Assembly: GCA_013054445.1 (NCBI GenBank)
Contig: JAAMPI010000683.1
Coordinates: 1 to 28,207, forward strand
Reading direction: 5' to 3'
DNA length: 28,207 nucleotides
DNA from: Cudoniella acicularis
Taxonomy: Eukaryota; Ascomycota; Leotiomycetes; Helotiales; Helotiaceae
Part shown: one piece after another, positions 21,520 through 28,207 of the stretch
Layout of the letters: the number at the start of each line of letters is the position of its first letter
Position numbering within the stretch: the stretch's first letter is position 1
The notes under the pieces: generated by a model
Database searches by the model: none
What the model was told of the DNA's origin: nothing
The model's input: the letters and a program-made list of their open reading frames with translations, nothing else
Position numbers and translations under genes: made by a program

Positions 21520-22006
21520 TTAATAGACGCACTTCGAATCAGTCTCCTCGACTTTGGAGTAGTCAATGTAACGAGCCCTCACCCCGTCCACATCAGCAGA
21601 CTCAACCTTGCTGTATTCGATGTAACGTTTCTCATTATCGGCAGCCTCCACCTTGGAATAATCAATGTAGCGTGGCTTGAGCTTCTCTTCCGCTGTATCA
21701 ACCTTGGAGTAATCAATATAACGAGCTTTGAGCTTGTCGTCAGTGGTATCGACCTTGGAGTAGTCGATGTAGCGTTTCTCGTTGTCTGAAGTCTCAACTT
21801 TGGAGTAGTCGATGTAGCGAGGCTTCAGCTTGTCTTCTGCAGGCTCGACCTTGGAGTAGTCAATATAGCGACGGTCCCTGAAAAGCGTGATTAGCGTCTT
21901 TCTGCTCGTTCAAGCTTAGCCAACCGTGTGGGGAAATAACGCACAGAGCTACAGCAGATGTAGTCGCTGCCAGAAAGACTGCTGCGAAAAGGGTAGCGGT
22001 CTTCAT
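21520..22006 (-). CDS. Secreted Kex2-type repeat precursor, candidate dikaritin-like RiPP precursor (seven YI(D/E)YSKV units)
   Basis: There are two exons (22006-21945 and 21877-21520) with a 67-bp intron (GTGCGT donor, GCTAAT branch, TTTTCAG acceptor); the product is 139 residues. Residues 1-20 form a clear signal peptide (MKTA start, long Ala/Val/Phe core, Ala-x-Ala end). After L-D-R-R come seven units of 15-18 residues. Each starts YIDYSKV (YIEYSKV in the sixth), then E or D and an acidic spacer. Units end KLKPR, NEKR, KLKAR, KLKPR, NEKR and VRAR; the seventh ends the protein with C-V-Y. KR and RR are classical Kex2 sites; PR and AR are weaker ones. Signal peptide plus identical cores between basic sites is the plan of Kex2-processed repeat proteins and of ustiloxin/phomopsin-type precursors, whose cores also hold Tyr and Ile. 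No modifying enzyme gene is visible nearby, so a linear secreted peptide is equally possible. ATG 22006 is the only ATG before the signal peptide; the upstream in-frame alternative is TTG. Confidence 0.85.
21524..21868 (-). repeat. Coding tandem repeat, seven units of 45-54 bp
   Basis: The second exon of the precursor is seven tandem units of 45, 48, 51 or 54 bp, always a multiple of three. The core heptapeptide is kept while its codons vary: Tyr TAT/TAC, Ile ATT/ATC, Asp GAC/GAT, Lys AAG/AAA, Val GTC/GTT/GTG. In unit six Ser is AGC instead of TCC. This pattern points to selection on the peptide and not to recent DNA duplication. Units one-two and four-five form matching pairs (KPR then NEKR), suggesting an older two-unit duplication. 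Confidence 0.92.
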
Positions 22007-24079
22007 CTTCGATTCACCTATCGATGGAAATGCACCAGAGTTCAAGAGAGATAGGAAGGGCAAGCTTGTAGACCTAATGATAATTTCTTGAAAGCCTGCT
22101 GGTAGTCCAAAGTGAGGTTATGGGACCTATTTGTGCTCTGAGAAAGATACCCTGTGAGCTCGAAGTAACTGCTAATTCACCAACAAGAGTTTCACCGAAT
22201 AAGACTGGTCAGCTGTACACATCCACCTTGGAGGGTGAGGTAATCCTATCGACCTTCCTGTAAGTGAATGGTTCGTCATAGTCACCCTATCTGTCATCTT
22301 GATACAATATGTTGACCAATTATCAGGGCACGGGCCAAACATTTCCCTTCATCACAGCCACAGAGATACAGACGGCATCAACTGCGGGGTCGAAACCTTG
22401 GTGCTCTGCTTACCATGCATAAACTAGATACACAACTGCTGAATCCAATAAAAGGCTCTATTCAAGAGTATCTGATGCTATGATTGGCAACGTTGCATCC
22501 GAGCGGACCTAGGCTAGGGATTGGAAAAGGAAAAGATGGACATTGAGACCTTCAAAGCTGAAGGGAGATGCAAGCCAAGAATCCAGATAGTCAGAATATA
22601 GACCAAGTGTAATATACATCTTTGATGTATGTCAACCTCTTAATGGCATGCGGTTGAGTAGTATTATCCAATTGGGTAGCAATTTATAACCTCAGGCGAG
22701 CATTCAGTGATTCGAGAATATACGAGAGACGAATAGCGTCGATCGACAGAGTATAAAAACAGGAATATGATATAATCGTTCAACGATTGGATATATCGAA
22801 ATCGAGCGACTACCTGCTTTGAGAACAGATGTATCAGGTGGTCACCCTGGCACCTCAATGAGGGAATATGAGGATTACTTTATATTTTTTGTGGCCAAGG
22901 TACTGCATGTCATTGCATATACGAGAGCAGTGTTGTTCAATACCCCAAGCTAGGCCTTTTCATCGCCGCTTTCCCCACCTTCCCTTTACCTTCCCTGTGG
23001 CCTTGAGATTTCCCTTCTTCGACCAAGCTTATAAGGTCTACTCGCCTTTACCAGCTTAAGCAGAGGCAATTAAAGCTGGGTAAAGTGGCTTTTAAAATAG
23101 TTAATGCTTTTATTTCTGTATAAAAGTTGAGAGTTTACTTAAGTATTACGTATTATCAGATTTAATATTTCTTTTCAAACTTTCTCTTGTCCGGCTTTGC
23201 GCCGGAAACGGTCATCCTTTCTCGCTCACAGGGCAAGACTCGGCTCTGGTTAGCTTAAGTAGAGCCCAAGCGGAGGATAACATCGGCATTGAAATCACCG
23301 TATGAGACGTATGCACGCCTTATGCCAATGCAGGTCTTGGAGACAAAAAATGACAGGGTAAAGGAGTTGGTACCTGTTGAGAAAGCGATTCCAGTCACGT
23401 GCTCAGGGGTCGCTACCCGAAGGATTCTAAGGAAGCGGCTGTGATGATTATGCCTTTAGATCCTACGATGCCATTGATCATATGGGCCAAGGCATAAAGC
23501 TACTACTGTAGTTTATGCGTAGGAAGATGAGGGGTAGGAGGAGCGGACCTCATGGGAGGGGGTTGAAGAGGGTGGATACGGAGGAGAGGTTGGGGAGTGG
23601 GAGGGAGGCGACGTCGAAGCGGATTTACAGCATTAAGGAGGATGGGAAGGAAAAGTTGTGATGATGATGAGTTGTGGATTTTGGAAAGAACGGCGCATAC
23701 TGGATGGATACATACAGATCGCATGTTGGATCGCGCAGCAATGCATTTAAGGATAGAAGGGAGACATGCTTTCCCTCACTCAAGGCACATCCGGGACTTC
23801 ACCTCGGAATGATATAATGCAAACAAAATTTGTCAAAATCAAGAAGCCAAACTACTTTATTTTCACACTGGTCAGCCTGGTTCGCCCTCCTACCAGTTGA
23901 AAAAAGCCACCATGCATACGAGCAACATACATACAACTACATTTTTTTTTAAAACATGTCATACTTGACACTGGTCTAAGCAAGTAGGGATACAGCTAGT
24001 AATACAAAAAATCAGAGGTGAGAGCACCAAACCCATGGCATCAATACCCAACACCCAACACCCAACGTCTCAACCCCAC
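22007..24079. other. Spacer upstream of the repeat precursor
   Basis: In 2 kb I find no intact gene. In particular I see no frame with the HxxHC motifs of UstY/DUF3328 proteins. The precursor's promoter must lie at the left end, but I see no obvious TATA element near its start. The only coding-like piece is a 48-codon frame at 23515-23661. The right end is the GST 3' flank, with CCCAACA repeats near 24045-24065. Confidence 0.45.
23515..23661 (+). other. 48-codon basic open frame, possible gene remnant
   Basis: The frame begins with ATG just after an in-frame TAG and encodes an Arg/Lys/Gly-rich peptide ending KRIYSIKEDGKEKL. The second half reads like ordinary protein (TEERLGSGREATSKR), unlike the surrounding sequence. 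I recognise no family. It could be a leftover end of a lost gene or chance. Confidence 0.2.
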
Positions 24080-24852
24080 CTACCTCCTCTCCGGAATCTT
24101 CGGAAAAACATTCAAATCATACCCATTCCCCTTCTCCAACGCCCTCTTCCACGCCTCCCTCCCATAAACCCTCTCCAACCACGCATCCAACAAAGGAAAC
24201 TCCCCCTTTAAATCTGCCCAACCCCTTTGCTTAACCATACTAACTTGAAACTCTGCCAAAATATCCGCCCTTCCGGGCCTCTCCCCCATAAAATAACCCC
24301 CCTTGGGCCCCTCCTTCAATTCCCTCTCCAAATCCCCCAGTACACTCCCAAGACTTTTCAACCTCGCTGCTCCAGGTCCATCACCGGGTTTAATAGCGCC
24401 GAAATCAAGATAGAGAGAGAAGAAGAGGGTGCGATTGAGGTTGGTGGAGACAAGGGAGCAGATTACTTCGTCGCGGATCCAGTCGCCGTTTTGGAGGCCG
24501 AAAAGGTCCGAAGTGTCGAAGGTGCGGATGAGGTAGGTTGCGATGGCGCTGCTTTCGGGGAGGTACCGGGTGCCGTCTTTGGGGCCGGTGATGAGGAGGG
24601 GCGCTTTGCCGTAGGGGCCCGTGGATTTGAGGGTTTCTGGAGAGAGGAAAGGGGCGGTAGGGTGGGAGGAGGGGTTGCGTTCGTGCAGGACGAGGTTGTA
24701 TTCTATGTCTAGTTCTTCGAGGAGCCAGAGGATGCGTTGGGATTGTGAGTTCTGGTGGGATTTGGTGGTTAGTTGTTGACGATTTATGAGGGGAAATTGC
24801 GGGTGCTGGGGCTTACGTTGAGGTGGTGGAGCGTTAGTTTGTTGTCTGCCAT
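24080..24852 (-). CDS. Glutathione S-transferase, cytosolic type
   Basis: There are two exons (24852-24817 and 24751-24080) with a 65-bp phase-0 intron; the product is 235 residues, normal for the family. Joining restores the N-terminal phrase LTLHHLN/NSQSQRILWLLEEL, the first strand and helix of the thioredoxin-like domain, where the Ser/Asn region faces glutathione. GPYGKAPLL carries the conserved cis-Pro loop, and ESSAIATYL is the glutathione-binding SNAIL-type motif. The all-helical C-terminal domain includes FMGERPGRADILAEF, the usual helix-capping segment with its Asp. A longer frame exists upstream without splicing, but it reads through the intron and lacks the first strand, so I reject it. 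The likely role is conjugation or peroxide detoxification; the substrate is unknown. It resembles Gtt1-like fungal enzymes. Confidence 0.93.
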
Positions 24853-25627
24853 TTTGAATCTGTGTTTGCAGTGAAGTACTTGTAGGATAGAAAATGAAGA
24901 ACAAAATAATAAATTGTGAACACTTTATAATCTATCTATCACACCGGCCTTTACTTAAAAGCATAGCTTAACTCCAGTGTTGTCCACACAAAGTTTAAAA
25001 AAGACGGGGTGAAATTAGTCCGGATATGACTCTATTCCAAAACTCAGAAACCCATTTCAAGGAAACTACCGGAAAGGCATCGTATTCAGTGAGTCACTAC
25101 TACAGAGATCTCCCGAAGCTTCCGTCGAGCCCGAAATATTGGGCCGCGAAGTAGTACTCGAGGAAGATACAATTATCGTGAGCAACAAACAAAGAGTTGA
25201 TGAAGTGAAGGAGTGTACGTTTATTTCAATGACCAAAGGTGTAGTGATGTTTGAGGAAGATGAACCTCAGTAGATGTCTCCCCACTATCTGATAAGTTTT
25301 AGTTCCAGGCTAAAACTAGTACTTCACATGACCCACCCCCTTCTGGGCACAAACATCGCATGCCTCCTCTCGATATCAAATAGAACGGGGAGCATATGCA
25401 TTTAGAGAATCACAATTCGTCTGATACGATACGACATGACCGGTGAGTGCTGGTTTTGATTAAAATGTCGAGGTTGATGAAAAATTCTGCAAGTAATACA
25501 TAATTTGGGTATCGTGCAATTAAAGCAGTACTCCGGTGAGGGAATGCAAAGTCTAGAAGGGCAAAAACAAAATCACAAAAACGAAACCCCCTCTTCTAAA
25601 ACAGACTCACGGTTTCTTCATGAAGAA
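24853..25627. other. Spacer upstream of the GST gene
   Basis: It contains the GST promoter at its left end and the 3' flank of the AT-hook fragment at its right. No open frame of note is seen. Confidence 0.5.
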
Positions 25628-26075
25628 TCAACAGTTGTGATTCGAGTCTGAATCTGACCAAAATCCGGTCAAGTCAAGCTCCTGCTCGGGCCCACCCTTC
25701 ACTGGAGTGTATTTGACAGTTACTTTTTCTACCCGCGGTTTTGTGATGGTAGCTGGCGTGCGAGGCTCAAAATGATTTAGTTGTGCTTTCCAAAGTGTAG
25801 AATTTAGTGGTTTTGGAGCCAGAACCCGGTCATCTTCATTGTCGGATGTCAAATTAATAACAATCCCCTTCTTGAATGGGAGCTTATTTTCTGGTCTGGG
25901 TGGTTGCGCAACGAGCGGATGGATATCTGCTGCTTTAGATGTTTTGATTTTCTTGGAAGTCGTAGCAGATGATTGCTCTGCAATCGAATTCTTTCGAGGT
26001 CTCCCTCTCTTTTTGGCGGGATCGATGGCTTTCAGATGACCCGTCAGGCTTCACAACCACTTTCTTCGTGCCCCT
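25628..26075 (-). pseudogene. C-terminal fragment of an AT-hook protein, frameshifted
   Basis: The minus-strand frame ending at TGA 25628-25630 reads back through about 135 codons without an ATG. It contains a textbook AT-hook, KKRGRPRK, encoded at 25991-26014, followed by a Lys/Ser/Thr-rich stretch, KLPFKKGIVINLTSDNEDD and a tail with LDLTGFWSDSDSN. Just upstream of the AT-hook the frame closes. A coding-like phrase, TKKVVVKPDGS, at about 26037-26070 lies in another frame, so one small insertion or deletion near 26025-26037 would explain the break. Beyond about 26,080 nothing continues it. AT-hook proteins bind the minor groove of AT-rich DNA. An undetected upstream exon is an alternative, but no acceptor fits well. 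Confidence 0.5.
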
Positions 26076-26100
26076 CGATAGGGAAGCTTGTCCAAGTGAC

Positions 26101-26589
26101 CACGACGGCCCCTATATATTCAACCAGCAGACATACAACGTCACAGTTCCACGACACCTAAATATCAGCGCCTCACCCGCCGATGCGGACAACATCTTCG
26201 AACTCGCACGTGAAGGCTACGGCATTGGAAACTACCCCGCATTCCCACTCATCACACGAAATACAACAGTCAGCTCTCAAGACATCAACAACATATTCAT
26301 TGAAATCCAACCTGGTCAAAATAAAACACTTGGATAGGTTCCTTTCATGCTGTACAGTTATGGCAACTTCGGAAACTGTACGAATTCGATTTTGAATGGG
26401 GTTGGTGTTATGACTGCTGCGCCGTATTTGATGAAGGATACGAATAATAATTCGGTGCTTGCGGGGACTTGGTTTGCGTCTGCGCGGAAAATTACTAGTC
26501 CGGCTGTGTCTATTAGACTTGGAGGTAGTACGTTGAGTGCGGTGATCAGTGGAATTGGTTTGACTGCCCTTTTTGCGTTGATGTTGTAG
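26101..26589 (+). pseudogene. C-terminal fragment of a secreted, probably GPI-anchored protein, with a stop codon inside
   Basis: One plus-strand frame from about 26101 to TAG 26587-26589 reads as good protein, with sequons (NVT, NIS, NTT, NKT, NCT), phrases such as GYGIGNYPAFPLI and YGNFGNCTNSILNGVGV, and a C-terminus of Gly/Ser followed by a hydrophobic run (STLSAVISGIGLTALFALML), the form of a GPI-anchor signal. It is broken by TAG at 26335-26337, after which the frame continues as VPFMLYSYG. No start codon or signal peptide precedes it; upstream the sequence belongs to the AT-hook fragment on the other strand. I do not recognise the family. An intron removing the TAG is possible but I see no good borders. 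Confidence 0.55.
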
Positions 26590-28207
26590 GCTGGAATTAT
26601 TGAGCGGTGGGGGACGACATCAAGTTTAGAATGGCAATACTATATAAAATTGCATCCTGTCCATTCAACTGGTACGGTACTATGCCATTGATCCGCGCAC
26701 AATCATACCCTGGATATGGACGTGCTGAGCGTCACGCCTCAAGTGGCCCCTCACCTCGGATGTCACTACGCCAGACAATATACTCCGGTGCTCAAGTGTA
26801 TAGTAGAAGGTAAATTGAGAAGTAAGTATTGAAGACGACGGCGATCATGTAGAATTTATATACTCGGAATTTGAGAATTTGTTGCTGTTGCTGTTTGGGA
26901 AAAGGTTGCTGTCGAGTTATCGGGTGCTGTTATTTCGTGTTACTTCACTTCGTTAAATCTTACCTCCACTCTCTCTTCTGGGTAAAACACCCTAGACGGA
27001 TAAAAGTTACAAAACCCAAACGCCTTTCAAAGTCTAATTAAACCAGTGCGCGATCCTTTACGTCCTTCTTCGTTGTACCAGGATTCTGCATTTTCAGTTT
27101 CTCGCGTGATATCTCTGGGGATGTTGATACTTATTGCTTTTATAGAATATTTGTTAGGGAAATGAGGGACGGATTCGTGATAGAACTTTTTAAAGAAGAG
27201 ATAACTCAAGTTCTTCTAGAAGAGTTAGAGTATTCTAATTTTTACCGAACTATGCTCTCTATCTTCCTTCTATTCTTTTTAAGCTAGGATATTAAACTCT
27301 AGAAAGGCAGTTGGAAAGCTCAGCATTGATTAATTACCCTCCTCCTTAAGTCCTATCATCCCCCGAGACTCGCATAATATAAAAGGAGGGGCTGTACCAG
27401 CAGTTAGGAATCACCAATGAACAAGTTTTCGAATTCCCCATGTCACATGGGAAATAGTGGGAGCCCGCGGGACATTGAAGAAGCTCTGGGGTTTTGACAC
27501 GTTGAAAATGAACCAAGGCTTATGCTCCAGTTATCTAGTTGGGGCTTTGATATTCAATGTATGTTGATATGAAGTGATGTGTGCTTTTGTTGTTGTCATT
27601 CTATAGATTGCTGTCATTTTATCTTCGCCTAGCTTTTCACTCATGTATATAGCCGCCGATGCTTTGATTGATAGAGAACAGCTCGTAAAGAAGACACGTA
27701 TCCTGTTATTTGTAGCGAAAATGAACTTCTTCCCCGTATCCCCAAAATATCTTCCAGATGCCGTTGCGTTGACAGTGTTCACAGTTAGCAAAGGAGGAGG
27801 GGGTGCGCCTGGTGATTTTAGTATAACAACTTACATGTACAACTATTTATATCCTAGGGTTAGTTCGAAATTACCGGAAATGGAAACTACCTAGTTCGCT
27901 ATCTCCGCACATTATTTCCTCCCATGAAAAAAAAAATCCTAATTAATTTTTAACTCTAAACCAGCTTTTGCGAATTATTTACAAGTATTCCCAAATTTAT
28001 AGTACTAAAAATGGAATGAATCTCTATTCACCCTAATCATGAGAAACTTTTAATTTCTGATAATACTTCAGGGTTACAGGGCCACTTCCTGCTATTTACA
28101 CGAAATGAGAGGTCTTCTGGTAATATTTATAGCCCTTTAATCTCTCGTATCTTCCCTCGTTAGACATTAACGGATGGGTTGCCCCTCCTCAGATCCTTGC
28201 TCGTGGG
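26590..28207. other. Gene-free, mostly AT-rich right end
   Basis: There is no supportable coding region. Open frames are short, overlap on both strands and show no motif. A near-perfect inverted repeat CCCATGT-C-ACATGGG lies at 27437-27451. From about 27890 the sequence is strongly AT-rich with A and T runs. Confidence 0.5.

Noticed and set aside
21579..21797. A 72-codon minus-strand frame across the repeat region, Arg/Thr-rich
   Set aside because: It is a wrong frame of the spliced repeat precursor; the correct frame has a signal peptide, a clean intron and seven conserved units.
22007..22063. Extension of the precursor N-terminus to 22063
   Set aside because: That codon is TTG; the first ATG is at 22006 and places the signal peptide correctly.
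24752..24904. A longer unspliced GST N-terminus rich in Pro and Gln
   Set aside because: It reads through a well-formed intron and loses the conserved first strand that the spliced model restores.
1..28207. CRISPR arrays, rRNA, bacterial-type operons or insertion sequences
   Set aside because: The DNA is fungal; the tandem repeats lack spacer structure and no rRNA or transposase sequence was recognised.

Overview
The window is nuclear DNA from a filamentous ascomycete. Genes carry short introns (49-67 bp in most cases) with GT...AG ends and CTGAC/CTAAC-type branch sites, spacers are long, and gene families are typically fungal (WOPR regulator, mitochondrial MTO1 and CRD1, GST). The N-terminal half of the WOPR protein looks closest to the REG1/RYP1/SGE1 group as I remember it from Botrytis-like fungi, so Leotiomycetes is a reasonable but unproven guess.

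Layout: (1) 1-2007 is a long pyrimidine-rich upstream region leading, after a probable 5' UTR intron, to a 54-residue zinc-binding-type mini-protein (2137-2301, +). (2) 2302-5936 shows no gene I can support. (3) 5937-8090 (+) is MTO1/GidA, the mitochondrial tRNA-modifying flavoprotein, in three exons. (4) 8408-9769 (+) is a decayed Pro/Gln-rich tandem-repeat gene with an AT-hook, followed by two minisatellites. (5) 10814-12372 (-) is the cardiolipin synthase CRD1 in five exons. (6) 12373-14751 is spacer with a possible F-box relic. (7) 14752-16146 (-) is a WOPR master regulator with about 1.9 kb of upstream spacer. (8) 18063-20211 (-) is a 699-residue multi-pass membrane protein of unknown role. 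(9) 21520-22006 (-) is a secreted precursor made of a signal peptide plus seven near-identical units, each beginning YI(D/E)YSKV and separated by Lys/Arg cleavage sites. (10) 24080-24852 (-) is a glutathione S-transferase. (11) 25628-26589 holds two broken gene pieces arranged head to head, then gene-free sequence to the end.

The most interesting item is the repeat precursor (9). It has the design of a Kex2-processed repeat protein and of dikaritin-type RiPP precursors (the class of ustiloxin, phomopsin and asperipin), with a Tyr/Ile-containing core. Its reading frame only appears after joining two exons, and the longest unspliced frame over the repeat is a wrong one. No UstY-type (DUF3328) oxidase, tyrosinase or peptidase gene is visible beside it, so whether the peptide is cyclised or simply released (for example as a signal or effector) is open. 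The two mitochondrial genes are unrelated housekeeping neighbours. No operon-like relation among the genes is implied.
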